From Coriobacteriia bacterium (GTDB taxonomy: Bacteria > Actinomycetota > Coriobacteriia > Anaerosomatales > JAENZW01), in assembly GCA_029858605.1 (NCBI GenBank), contig JAOUET010000005.1, positions 1-25,777 of the forward strand: a DNA stretch of 25,777 nucleotides, read 5' to 3'. This document shows, piece after piece, positions 7,467 to 16,039 of this stretch. Made by a program: the position numbers and the translations under genes. The notes under the pieces are model-generated. The model ran no database searches. It saw only the letters and a list, made by a program, of their open reading frames with translations, and had not been told where the DNA came from. The first letter of the stretch is position 1. The number at the start of each line of letters is the position of its first letter.

Positions 7467-9890
7467 ATGTCCGAAGCGAGCCGAGCGCAAGAGATGCCCG
7501 ACACGCTCCCGTTGATACCACTTCGGGATCTCATACTGTTCCCGAATCTGGTCGTTCCGCTTTTCGTGGGCCGGGAGCGATCCATCAACGCTCTCGAGGA
7601 AGCCATGCGTCAGGGTCATCTCGTCGCGCTCGTGACGCAGATGAAGGCCGAGACACAGGAGCCAGAGCACGAGGAGCTCTACGAGATCGGTTGTGTCGCA
7701 TCGATCATGCAGGAGTTGAAGCTTCCTGACGGTACCGCGAAGGCGCTTGTCGAAGGGCAGCAGCGCTTCAGGATACTCGAGTGGCTACACGACGATCCGT
7801 ATCTGCGTGTTCGGGTCGAGATCATCGAAGAGGAAGTCCGGCTCGATGTGGAGATCGAGGCGCTGATGCGAGCACTCATCAGCGACTTCGAGCATGCGTC
7901 GGAACTCGGCAAGCCGATTCCGCAGGAGGTCCTGATGGCTGCCTCGACGATCGAGGAACCGGGCCGCCTCGCGGACTTCGTCGCTTTCCACCTGAATCTC
8001 AAGGTCGAGGAGAAGCAGCAGATCCTCGAGGCCCTCGATCCGAAGGACCGGCTCGAGAAGACTGCGAAGTTCTTGCGCAAGGAACTCGAGATCCTCGAAC
8101 TCGGCTCCAAGATTCAGGATCGAGTGAAGGATCAGATGACGAAGACTCAACGCGAGTACTTCCTGCGAGAGCAACTCAAGGCGATTCAGCAGGAACTCGG
8201 GCAATACGACGAGATCCAGGCCGAGATGGACGAGTACAAAGAGAAGATCAAAGAAGCGGCGATGCCAGAGGAGGTAGAGGAGAAGGCTCTAAAGGAGTTG
8301 GGGCGCCTTGAGAAGATGCCGGCGGCGAGCGCGGAGACGAGCGTCATCCGGACCTACCTCGACTGGCTCATCGGCCTGCCCTGGAACAAGGAGTCGGAAG
8401 AGAAGCTCGACTTGATCGAGGCGCAGAAGATACTCGACGAGGATCACTACGGTCTCGAGAAGGTCAAGGAAAGAGTTCTCGAATACCTAGCGGTCCACAA
8501 GCTGACAGACCTGATGCGCGGACCGATCCTGTGTTTCGTCGGTCCGCCAGGCGTGGGCAAGACATCGATTGGCAAGTCGATTGCCCGAGCTTTGGGACGG
8601 GAGTTCATACGGATGTCGCTCGGCGGCGTTCGCGACGAGGCGGAGATACGGGGTCACAGGCGCACCTACGTCGGTGCGCTGCCCGGTCGAATCGTGCAGT
8701 CCATCAGTCAGGTCGGAACGAACAACCCCGTGTTCATGATGGACGAGGTCGACAAGGTTGGCGCCGACTTCCGCGGCGACCCTACCTCGGCCCTGCTCGA
8801 GGTGCTGGATCCGGAGCAGAACTTCTCGTTCCAGGACCACTACCTGGAGGCGCCGTTCGACTTGTCGAACGTCATGTTCATAACGACCGCGAACCTGCTC
8901 GATCCCATTCCGCCGGCACTGCGCGATCGCATGGAAGTCATCCACTTCCCCGGCTACACGGAGGACGAGAAGCTCAACATCGCCGTGCAGTACCTGGTCC
9001 CGAAGCAGCTCATCGAGCACGGCCTCGCACCCACCAAGCTCGAAGTCACCGGTGAGGCGATTCGGGAGATCGTGCGTCGCTATACGCGTGAGGCCGGAGT
9101 CCGGAATCTGGAGCGAACGATCGCCATGATCTGCAGGCAAGTTGCGCGCAAAGTGGTCGAAGGTAAGAAGGGGAAGACCCGAGTCACGGAGCGTACGCTG
9201 CACAAGTACCTCGGTCCGCCGAAGTTCTCGTACGGGCTTGCCGAAGAGCGAGACGAGGTCGGTGCGGCGACTGGGCTGGTGTGGACCGAGGTTGGCGGAG
9301 ACATCATCTACATCGAGGCGACGAAGATGCCCGGAAAGGGCAAGCTGAACCTGACCGGCCAACTGGGCGAAGTGATGAAGGAATCCGCGCAAGCTGCGGT
9401 TTCATACATTCGCACGCGGGCGGCCAAGCTCGGCATAGATGAAGACTTCAACGAGAAGTACGACATGCACATTCACGTGCCGGCGGCCGCTATTCCCAAG
9501 GACGGCCCTTCGGCGGGCATCACGATGGCGACATCCCTGGCGTCCGTGCTGACAGGCTGCCCCGTGCGTCGCGACATAGCTATGACGGGAGAGATCACTC
9601 TGCGAGGCAGGGTTCTGCCGATCGGGGGGCTCAAAGAGAAGCTGCTCGCCGCTCATCGGGCCGGCATAACTACCGTGCTTATCCCGAAGGAGAACGTGCG
9701 CGATCTCGAGCTGCTGCCGGAGCGCGTTCGCGACGAACTCGAGACGATTCCGGTCGAAAACATGGACGAGGTCCTGTCGAAAGCTCTCGTGCGGAACTGC
9801 GTGAAGGGCCAGAAGAGGGCGAAAGATTCTTCTCGGAAAGGCTCTTCGACGGGCAAGGCGGCCTCGAAGAAGGCCTCCTCCAAAGGCTAG
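7467..9890 (+). CDS. lon: ATP-dependent protease Lon
   Basis: Cytoplasmic AAA+ serine protease that unfolds and degrades damaged and regulatory proteins. It is 807 aa, normal for bacterial LonA. The N-terminal substrate domain (LPLIPLRDLILFPN) spans residues 12-200, a coiled-coil 200-300, and the AAA+ domain has Walker A GPPGVGKT at 359-366 and Walker B VFMMDEVDK near 422-430. The protease domain carries the catalytic Ser682 (PKDGPSAG) and Lys725 (second Lys of GGLKEK), 43 residues apart as in E. coli. The last 25 residues are a Ser/Lys/Gly-rich tail beyond the protease fold. AGGAG lies 8 nt before the ATG. It stands alone on the plus strand, divergent from the DUF6049-like gene. Confidence 0.98.
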   Translation: MSEASRAQEMPDTLPLIPLRDLILFPNLVVPLFVGRERSINALEEAMRQGHLVALVTQMKAETQEPEHEELYEIGCVASIMQELKLPDGTAKALVEGQQRFRILEWLHDDPYLRVRVEIIEEEVRLDVEIEALMRALISDFEHASELGKPIPQEVLMAASTIEEPGRLADFVAFHLNLKVEEKQQILEALDPKDRLEKTAKFLRKELEILELGSKIQDRVKDQMTKTQREYFLREQLKAIQQELGQYDEIQAEMDEYKEKIKEAAMPEEVEEKALKELGRLEKMPAASAETSVIRTYLDWLIGLPWNKESEEKLDLIEAQKILDEDHYGLEKVKERVLEYLAVHKLTDLMRGPILCFVGPPGVGKTSIGKSIARALGREFIRMSLGGVRDEAEIRGHRRTYVGALPGRIVQSISQVGTNNPVFMMDEVDKVGADFRGDPTSALLEVLDPEQNFSFQDHYLEAPFDLSNVMFITTANLLDPIPPALRDRMEVIHFPGYTEDEKLNIAVQYLVPKQLIEHGLAPTKLEVTGEAIREIVRRYTREAGVRNLERTIAMICRQVARKVVEGKKGKTRVTERTLHKYLGPPKFSYGLAEERDEVGAATGLVWTEVGGDIIYIEATKMPGKGKLNLTGQLGEVMKESAQAAVSYIRTRAAKLGIDEDFNEKYDMHIHVPAAAIPKDGPSAGITMATSLASVLTGCPVRRDIAMTGEITLRGRVLPIGGLKEKLLAAHRAGITTVLIPKENVRDLELLPERVRDELETIPVENMDEVLSKALVRNCVKGQKRAKDSSRKGSSTGKAASKKASSKG

Positions 9891-9936
9891 ACTCGGCCCC
9901 GAGGTTTCAGGCGCGAGGCGGCCTTGGATTGGTGTC

Positions 9937-9975
9937 AAGCCCCGGACTGAGATGCTGGTAAGTCTGGGGTTTAGC
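9937..9975 (+). terminator. Candidate terminator after lon
   Basis: A 12-bp stem with two G-T wobbles (AAGCCCCGGACT at 9937-9948 with AGTCTGGGGTTT at 9961-9972) and a 12-nt loop, 47 nt after the lon stop. The T-run is only three bases, so it may be weak. Confidence 0.45.
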
Positions 9976-10169
9976 CAAGTCAAGCGCGTCTTTACTAGCT
10001 CGGCTCTGTGAGTCTGAAGACTCATGTGTGGGTTGACGGTTCGCTCCGATTGCCGGGTTGCGGCGCCCTGCTTGGCGCATGCTTTGGGTTGCACCGCGGG
10101 CTGCACGGCGTTATCGCCGCCGGAAAGCTGAGAAACGGGCTCATCCCTCAGTCATACTTATGTAGGATG

Positions 10170-10378
10170 CGTTTCGTTCCCATGTCGAAGCCCTGACGGG
10201 GTATAAAGGCCTCAAAGGTGCCGAGAGGTGCCGGCAGAATACGCCCTAGCAGGCGATCCATAAGCAGGCCCTAACGGGAGACGCTGAAACGTCGGCGTAA
10301 GAAGCGGTCACTTTTGTAGCCGGCGTGGAGTCAGTAGTGAGACCGGCCCGTGTTGTACGGGGCGGTCTTCGTTTTGTC
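10170..10378 (+). ncRNA. Candidate structured leader RNA or riboswitch upstream of the surface protein
   Basis: About 200 nt before the giant surface-protein gene are dense in complementary segments and end in an intrinsic terminator. Visible elements: GGTGCC-GAGA-GGTGCC (10217-10232), a hairpin with tandem G-U pairs and a GNRA loop; CGCC/GGCG hairpin (10242-10255); GGCCT (10208-10212) with AGGCC (10266-10270), which would close a junction round both; twin CCCTGACGGG/CCCTAACGGG motifs (10191-10200, 10269-10278); and a 7-bp hairpin ACGCTGA/TCGGCGT (10281-10298). GCCGGC (10319-10324) can pair either with GTCGGC (10291-10296) or with the 5' arm of the terminator, as in a switch. I could not match it to a named family. 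It could instead be a free small RNA. Confidence 0.55.
10341..10375 (+). terminator. Intrinsic terminator inside the surface-protein leader
   Basis: GACCGGCCCGT (10341-10351) pairs with ACGGGGCGGTC (10357-10367) at 10 of 11 positions around a GTTGT loop, followed by TTCGTTTT. It ends 43 nt before the surface-protein start codon, so it would act as an attenuator of that gene or as the end of a free small RNA. Confidence 0.75.
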
Positions 10379-10418
10379 TGAGGGGTGCCGGCGTGAAAGG
10401 TGAGAGGGGTTGGATGCA

Positions 10419-13400
10419 ATGACAAGGAGCATGCACCGCAGGTCGATCGCGGCGCGGTTGCTCACCTCGTGCATTCTGCTCGTCGTACTCGTGTCGTTCA
10501 CAGGTATGGGCTACGCCGTGCCTCAAGCGAGTGACGCGGACACGGGCACATCCGAGGAGAGTTCCGCGACTGTACCCGTAGACCCACCGCCGGAGGCGGA
10601 AGAGCCGCCGGCGGAAGAGCCGCCGGCCGACGAGGCTCCAGCTGTCGACGACGAGGCCGAGGAAGCTGACGTCGCCGAGGTGACGCTTGAGATCGAGCCT
10701 TCGATCGCGGGTGAGTCGCTGCTTGCGCCAGTCGCACCCACAGCGGACGCGGTCTCCGCCATCGGTTCGGGCGACGTGAACCTGGAAGGCGTGAGGAAGG
10801 GCAACGGCTGGGTCAAGGGCAACCTGCAGTCGTACATCGAGGGCGAATGGGTTCCCTACCGCGTGTGGATTCGCAACGACAGTGACGCGCCGGTAGTCGT
10901 TCCATCGGTCACTGTGGATGCCTTCCACTACAAGGACGGCAAGGGCATCTACTTCGACCAAACCGGCGACTACCTCTACTACACGACTCCGACCAAGCCC
11001 GACTTGGGCGATTCGACGTTGCCGCAGGCAGGCTGGATCCCCTTGAGCCTCGACTCCCATGACGTTCCGTCCTCTGGAACCTACGGAGTCGACGCACCTG
11101 CGCTGCTGACAGTGATCAGCGGAGGGCAAGTGACCATTCCCGCCAACGAGTACGCGGTCTTGTACTTCCGGGGGCATTTGGCGCTGACGTTCTACTGGAA
11201 CACGCAAGATCCGCCACGGGACGGCTGGGGTCCCTACACGGGCTCGCCCGGCAACATGCAGATTTCGGGTGGCCTGCCGGCCAAGACAGTGCCGCTGCCT
11301 ACCGTGGAAGTGCCTGCAACGACCATCAACATCATCAAGTTCTACGACACGGATCATGACGGCGTGAAGGACGCAGACGAGAACCAGTTCCTGGATGGCT
11401 GGAACATGCACCTGGCCACGGTAGGTACCTTCCCCTGGGAGGCCAGCAAGGAGACCACTCAAGGAGGCGTCGCCACGTTCACGATGCTGCCTTCGGGGAT
11501 GGACTTCCTGGTCTGGGAGGACACGAAGGCTGGGTGGCTGACGAACACGCAGCAGCCGATAGCGGTGACGACTGGTGCGGAGCCGGTCAACGTCTACATC
11601 GGCAACTATCTTCCCGAGTATACGAAGACGTTCGACCTCACGTTCGAGGGCTCCGCTCCGGCTGGAACGACCTTCTACGTGGTGTATAAGCTCAACGGTG
11701 TCGATCAAGCCCCGCTGTCGCTGGGCGACTCTCCCTATTCCGCGGAGGTGACCCACCCCGTCGGCAGCGTGATCTCAGACGTGCGGTGGTACGCCACCTG
11801 GCCGTACGGGACGGGTCAGAGTGTCGACATCCTGCTCGGCACGACTCAGGGAGAGACGATCGAAGAGGACGTGACGAACCCGTTCACGTACGGAGGTACG
11901 ATCCAGGGTCAGAAGTTCGAGGACCTCGACGCCGACGGCGTGAAGGATGCTAGCGATCCAGCACTAGCCGGCTGGGAGATCGTGCTCCAGCGCCAGGTCA
12001 ACGGTGGCTGGGTGGAGTACGCGAGCGACACCACGGATGGGAGCGGCTACTATAGCTTCTCCGGCGTACTTCCCGGCACATACCGGGTGTCGGAGATTCT
12101 CAAGACGGACGTCGCCTGGACACAGTCGGCACCGACCGCCCCCACCTACTACGAGCTTTTGTTCGAGGCGGGAGACTCCCTCGTCAAGAGGACAGAATAC
12201 TCCGGCAAGAACTTCCTCAACTGGGCTCCGGCGTCGATCGAGGGCTACAAGTTCGAGGACGAGAACAACAACGCCGAGCGCGACCAAGGTGAGCTGGGCC
12301 TCATGGGCTGGCTCATCTACGTCGACTACAACGACAACGGTAGTTTTGATGCCGGCGAGCCGAACGACACCACCGATGCAGACGGCTACTACTTCATCGA
12401 CGGCATCACTCCGGGCACCTACTTCGTGCGCGAACAGCTGCTTCTTGGCTGGACGCAGTCGATGGGCACGTACCAGGTCACGTTCGAGTCGCGCGGCCAC
12501 TACGGTGGAGAAGGCCAGTATGATTTCGGCAACTGGACCACGGGCGGCTTCGAAGGCTACAAGTTCCACGACCTGAACGCCGACGGCGTCTGGGATGCCG
12601 GCGAGCCGGGTCTGCCGGACTGGACGATCGAGGTCCGAGACGCTGCAGGCGCACTTGTCACCTCGACCGTCACGGCTGCCGACGGCTACTATAACTTCGT
12701 GGACCTCGGACCCGGTGACTACGTGATCACCGAGGTCCTGCAGGCCGGTTGGACGCAGTCGCTTCCAGGAGCACCCGACTACGAGTACGAAGTCACTCTC
12801 GAGTCCGGCGAGTTCCCGGAGGAGGACTACAACTTCGGCAACTGGACCACTGGCGGCTTCGAAGGCTACAAGTTCCACGACCTGGACGCCGACGGCGTTT
12901 GGGACGCCAGCGAACCGGGCCTCGAGGACTGGATCATCGAGCTTTCGACGCCAGCTGGGGCACTTGTCGCCACGGCTTCCACGGATGCCGGCGGACACTA
13001 CAGCTTCACGGGTATCGAGCCTGGTGACTACGTGATCACCGAGGTCCTGCAGGCTGGCTGGACGCAGTCGCTTCCAGGAGCACCCGACTACTACGAAGTC
13101 ACTCTCGAGTCCGGCGAGTTCCCGGAGGAGGACTTCAACTTCGGCAACTGGACAACGGCGACGAAGTCCGGCACGAAGTTCGAAGACCTTGACGCCGACG
13201 GTCTATGGGACGCCGGCGAGCCGGGTCTTGCTGGATGGATCATATTCGCCGACTACGATGACGACGGCGAACTCGATGCGGGTGAGCCGTCAACTCTGAC
13301 GGACGGCACTGGCTACTACACCCTCACGGACGTGCTTCCTGGCACGTGGATGATTCGTGAGCTCATGAAGATGGACTATGACTGGGTGCAGTCGCTGCCA

Positions 13401-15914
13401 GGTGAACCCTACTTCGCCTACGAGGAGTCGTTCACTTCGGATCAAGACGTGTACAACAACGATTTCGGCAACTGGGCTCCGGCATCGATCCGAGGCATGA
13501 AGTTCAACGACTTCGACGGTGACGGCGAGCGTGACGGTGGCGAGCCTGGCCTCGAGGGTTGGCGCATCTATGTCGACTACAACGGCAACGATGCTCTCGA
13601 TGCTGGCGAGCCGTATGACGACACTGATTCCAACGGCGAATACGAAATCACCGGCGTCAAGCCGGGCACGTACGAGGTCCGTGAGGTTCTCAAGGCCGAC
13701 TGGACTCAGTCCAAGGGCGGCTTCATGGTCACGTTCGAGTCGCGTGGCGAGTACTTCAGCGAAGAGGGCGAGTACGACTTCGGCAACTGGACCACTGGCG
13801 GCCTCGAGGGCTACAAGTTCCACGACCTGGACGCCGACGGCGTCTGGGATGCCGGCGAGCCGGGTCTCGGGGGCTGGACGATTGAGCTTTCGACGCCGGC
13901 TGGCGTACTTGTCGACACGACCGTCACGGAGTCCGACGGCTACTACAGCTTCGTGGACCTCGGACCCGGTGGCTACGTGATCACCGAGGTCCTGCAGGCT
14001 GGCTGGACGCAGTCGCTTCCAGGAGCACCCGACTACGAGTACGAAGTCACTCTCGAGTCCGGCGAGTTCCCGGAGGAGGACTTCAACTTCGGCAACTGGA
14101 CTACGGCGAGTGTGCACGGCTACAAGTTCCACGACCTGAACGCCGACGGTGTTTGGGATGATGGGGACGAGCCGGGCCTCGAGGACTGGATCATCGAGCT
14201 TTCGACGCCAGCTGGGGCACTTGTCGCCACGGCTTCCACGGATGCCGGCGGACACTACAGCTTCACGGGTATCGAGCCTGGTGACTACGTGATCTCCGAA
14301 GTCCAGCAGGCCGGTTGGACGCAGTCGGCTCCCGTATCCGGTTACTATGACGTGACGCTTGCCTCCGGCGAAGTCTCGGAGATGAGCTTCGACTTCGGCA
14401 ACTGGACCACGACTGAACTGCACGGCTACAAGTTCTACGACAAGAACGCCGACGGCGTCTGGCTTGGTCCCGACGAGATGGGCCTTGCGGGGTGGCAGAT
14501 CAACCTCGTAGGCACGGCGGGGAACGGCGATCCAGTCAGCCTGATGACGTGGACCGATGCCGACGGGTCCTACGAGTTCCTGGACCTGACTCCTGGGAAC
14601 TACACGATTTCGGAGACCCTCAAGCCCTTCTGGACACAGACCGCTCCAGCAGGAAACGTGTACAACGTGACGCTGCAGTCCGGAATCGTTCCCGAGATGA
14701 GCTACGATTTCGGCAACAGCGAGGATGCGGAGAAGACCTTCGAGCTAACGTACCTCGGCGATGTGCCTGATGGTGCGTCCATGTTCGTGGTCTTCAACGT
14801 CGGAGGATTCATCTTCAACGGCAACGACCACTACGCGGTTGATGACTTCGACGTGACACTCCCGCTCGTTGAGACACCGCCGGGAAGCGGCTTCTTCACT
14901 GCCAAGTACGACGTCATGCCAGGCACGACTATCTACAACGTGCGTTGGATGGCTGAGTGGAACGGCGAGGAGATCCTGCTAGGCCAGACGTCTGGCGTAG
15001 AGGAGATCAACGAGCCGGTAACCAACGAGTTCGAGTACAGTGCGGAAGTCGTCGGCAGCAAGTGGAACGACACCAACGTGGTCGATTCCACGCTTCCCGG
15101 TGACGGCGTCTGGGACAAGATAGGCGAGCCTGGTATCGCCGGCTGGACGATCGAGATCTACCGCATGTCTCCTTCGATGGAATGGGTGCTCTACGGCACC
15201 GCGCTCACGTCAGGCGGAGGCGACCTGGGTGCCTACTCCTTCACGGGTCTGCTCCCAGGCAAGTACTACCTCGCCGAGGTAATCCCGGAGATCGGTGGAC
15301 AGCCGATCATGACTCAGTCTGCCGGTCCTATGGGTGTCGGTGACGGGCAGTTCACAGTCTCCGACGACTTCAACAACAAGGAAGAGCCAGTGGACTTCGG
15401 CAACTACGAGCTGGCCTTGCCGTTCCCACCGGACGTGGGCCTCGTCAAGGACGTGACTCCCACCGTTGCGAAGCCGGGCGACCTGCTGACATACACGATC
15501 ACCTACACGAACTACCTGGAGCCGATTCCTGATGGCGAACCGTTCACCATAGTCGACGACTACGACGACGCCCATGTCGTCGTCGTAGATGCGGCCGACG
15601 GGATAGTTGATGACGGCAAGATCACCTGGAACCTGGTCGGCCCTCTCGCTACGGGCGAGTCAGGTTCGATCACGTACACGCTTAGGGTGATCGAAGACAT
15701 GCCTGAGGGTAAGACGAACATCGACAACACGGCGGTAATCACGCTGGAAGGCGACACCAACCCCGACAACAACATGGATTCAGCGCGTGTGGTGGTCGAG
15801 GAGCCGTTCCTGCCCTTCACCGGCGCGGACGTCTTCCGACTGTTCGTTATCTTCGCACTCGCGCTTGCTGCGGGTGTGGCACTGCGGCGACTTGGGCGTA
15901 GCGCTGTGTCATAG
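10419..15914 (+). CDS. Giant LPFTG-anchored surface protein with SdrD-type B repeats
   Basis: A 1831-aa wall-anchored adhesin-like protein. I choose the ATG at 10419 (GAGGGG about 9 nt upstream) over a TTG at 10410. Order: signal peptide (cleavage near GYA, residue 33); Pro/Glu/Ala-rich stretch to about 100; an unrecognised N-terminal domain; about eleven SdrD-B-like beta-sandwich repeats of about 105 aa, most with a DxDADGxxDxxEPGL calcium-loop motif and many ending in FGNW; two copies of another domain (11616-11885, 14721-15038); a DUF11 domain (15430-15800); then LPFTG (15810-15824), a hydrophobic helix and an RRLGRS tail. LPFTG is a sortase sorting signal, and a class E sortase is encoded at 17015. 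Repeats 3-5 and 7-9 are a duplicated block. A terminator-ending leader precedes the gene. Binding target unknown. Confidence 0.93.
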   Translation: MTRSMHRRSIAARLLTSCILLVVLVSFTGMGYAVPQASDADTGTSEESSATVPVDPPPEAEEPPAEEPPADEAPAVDDEAEEADVAEVTLEIEPSIAGESLLAPVAPTADAVSAIGSGDVNLEGVRKGNGWVKGNLQSYIEGEWVPYRVWIRNDSDAPVVVPSVTVDAFHYKDGKGIYFDQTGDYLYYTTPTKPDLGDSTLPQAGWIPLSLDSHDVPSSGTYGVDAPALLTVISGGQVTIPANEYAVLYFRGHLALTFYWNTQDPPRDGWGPYTGSPGNMQISGGLPAKTVPLPTVEVPATTINIIKFYDTDHDGVKDADENQFLDGWNMHLATVGTFPWEASKETTQGGVATFTMLPSGMDFLVWEDTKAGWLTNTQQPIAVTTGAEPVNVYIGNYLPEYTKTFDLTFEGSAPAGTTFYVVYKLNGVDQAPLSLGDSPYSAEVTHPVGSVISDVRWYATWPYGTGQSVDILLGTTQGETIEEDVTNPFTYGGTIQGQKFEDLDADGVKDASDPALAGWEIVLQRQVNGGWVEYASDTTDGSGYYSFSGVLPGTYRVSEILKTDVAWTQSAPTAPTYYELLFEAGDSLVKRTEYSGKNFLNWAPASIEGYKFEDENNNAERDQGELGLMGWLIYVDYNDNGSFDAGEPNDTTDADGYYFIDGITPGTYFVREQLLLGWTQSMGTYQVTFESRGHYGGEGQYDFGNWTTGGFEGYKFHDLNADGVWDAGEPGLPDWTIEVRDAAGALVTSTVTAADGYYNFVDLGPGDYVITEVLQAGWTQSLPGAPDYEYEVTLESGEFPEEDYNFGNWTTGGFEGYKFHDLDADGVWDASEPGLEDWIIELSTPAGALVATASTDAGGHYSFTGIEPGDYVITEVLQAGWTQSLPGAPDYYEVTLESGEFPEEDFNFGNWTTATKSGTKFEDLDADGLWDAGEPGLAGWIIFADYDDDGELDAGEPSTLTDGTGYYTLTDVLPGTWMIRELMKMDYDWVQSLPGEPYFAYEESFTSDQDVYNNDFGNWAPASIRGMKFNDFDGDGERDGGEPGLEGWRIYVDYNGNDALDAGEPYDDTDSNGEYEITGVKPGTYEVREVLKADWTQSKGGFMVTFESRGEYFSEEGEYDFGNWTTGGLEGYKFHDLDADGVWDAGEPGLGGWTIELSTPAGVLVDTTVTESDGYYSFVDLGPGGYVITEVLQAGWTQSLPGAPDYEYEVTLESGEFPEEDFNFGNWTTASVHGYKFHDLNADGVWDDGDEPGLEDWIIELSTPAGALVATASTDAGGHYSFTGIEPGDYVISEVQQAGWTQSAPVSGYYDVTLASGEVSEMSFDFGNWTTTELHGYKFYDKNADGVWLGPDEMGLAGWQINLVGTAGNGDPVSLMTWTDADGSYEFLDLTPGNYTISETLKPFWTQTAPAGNVYNVTLQSGIVPEMSYDFGNSEDAEKTFELTYLGDVPDGASMFVVFNVGGFIFNGNDHYAVDDFDVTLPLVETPPGSGFFTAKYDVMPGTTIYNVRWMAEWNGEEILLGQTSGVEEINEPVTNEFEYSAEVVGSKWNDTNVVDSTLPGDGVWDKIGEPGIAGWTIEIYRMSPSMEWVLYGTALTSGGGDLGAYSFTGLLPGKYYLAEVIPEIGGQPIMTQSAGPMGVGDGQFTVSDDFNNKEEPVDFGNYELALPFPPDVGLVKDVTPTVAKPGDLLTYTITYTNYLEPIPDGEPFTIVDDYDDAHVVVVDAADGIVDDGKITWNLVGPLATGESGSITYTLRVIEDMPEGKTNIDNTAVITLEGDTNPDNNMDSARVVVEEPFLPFTGADVFRLFVIFALALAAGVALRRLGRSAVS
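11616..11885 (+). repeat. First copy of an unnamed domain in the surface protein
   Basis: Starts EYTKTFDLTFEG and ends near DVTNPFTYGG. It matches the copy at 14721-15038 in three blocks: KTF[DE]LT, [DN]VRWxAxW and ILLGxTxG followed by VTNxF. Each copy is immediately followed by an SdrD-B repeat. Confidence 0.7.
12225..13151 (+). repeat. Surface-protein repeat block A-B-C, copy 1
   Basis: Three consecutive B-type repeats: A (12225-12536, begins APASI and ends in an FESRG-type strand), B (12537-12845) and C (12846-13151). The same order recurs at 13476-14405, separated by one different repeat (13152-13475). Confidence 0.85.
13476..14405 (+). repeat. Surface-protein repeat block A-B-C, copy 2
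   Basis: A (13476-13790), B (13791-14099) and C (14100-14405) repeat the order of copy 1. The C repeats share an identical 123-bp DNA stretch (12915-13037 and 14172-14294), so this part was duplicated or converted recently. Confidence 0.85.
14721..15038 (+). repeat. Second copy of the unnamed domain in the surface protein
   Basis: Starts EDAEKTFELTYLG and ends near VTNEFEYSAE. It is longer than copy 1 by an insertion after the first strands, and is again followed by a divergent B repeat. Confidence 0.7.
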
Positions 15915-15937
15915 GCGCGAGCCCATCTCTCGGCACG

Positions 15938-15976
15938 GCAAGGCCCCGGTGGTTGCACCGGGGCCTTGCTCTTTCT
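15938..15976 (+). terminator. Strong intrinsic terminator of the surface-protein gene
   Basis: A perfect 13-bp stem (15938-15950 with 15957-15969) around a GGTTGC loop, followed by TCTTTCT, 23 nt after the stop codon. The T-rich tail is on the plus strand only. Confidence 0.93.
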
Positions 15977-16039
15977 CAGAGGACGACGGACTTGCTGCAA
16001 CAATGCTGCGTCTCAAGCTGCAATCGGGTGGCGGCTCTG

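Larger units (their letters stand above)
9891..10418 (+). other. Gene-free 528-bp stretch between lon and the surface protein
   Basis: I see no convincing gene here: the only short open frame has no good ribosome-binding site. It contains the candidate lon terminator (9937-9975), about 150 bp with no clear feature (9976-10130), a weak -10-like TAGGAT at 10163-10168 without a good -35 box, and then the structured leader and terminator listed separately. Confidence 0.6.

Noticed and set aside
8487..9392. 301-codon frame antisense to lon
   Set aside because: Lies wholly inside the Lon AAA+ and protease domains, with no start signals.
10200..10340. Adhesin leader as a second c-di-GMP-I (GEMM-I) aptamer
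   Set aside because: It has a GNRA hairpin but lacks the GCAAAG core strand and the other conserved GEMM-I strands in order.
10308..11756. 482-codon open frame antisense to the start of the adhesin
   Set aside because: It mirrors the codon bias of the adhesin gene, covers the terminator and leader, has no ribosome-binding site and a low-complexity Arg/Val-rich translation.
12225..14405. Repeats considered as a CRISPR array or tandem satellite
   Set aside because: The repeats are about 310 bp, in frame and encode SdrD-B domains; they are protein repeats.
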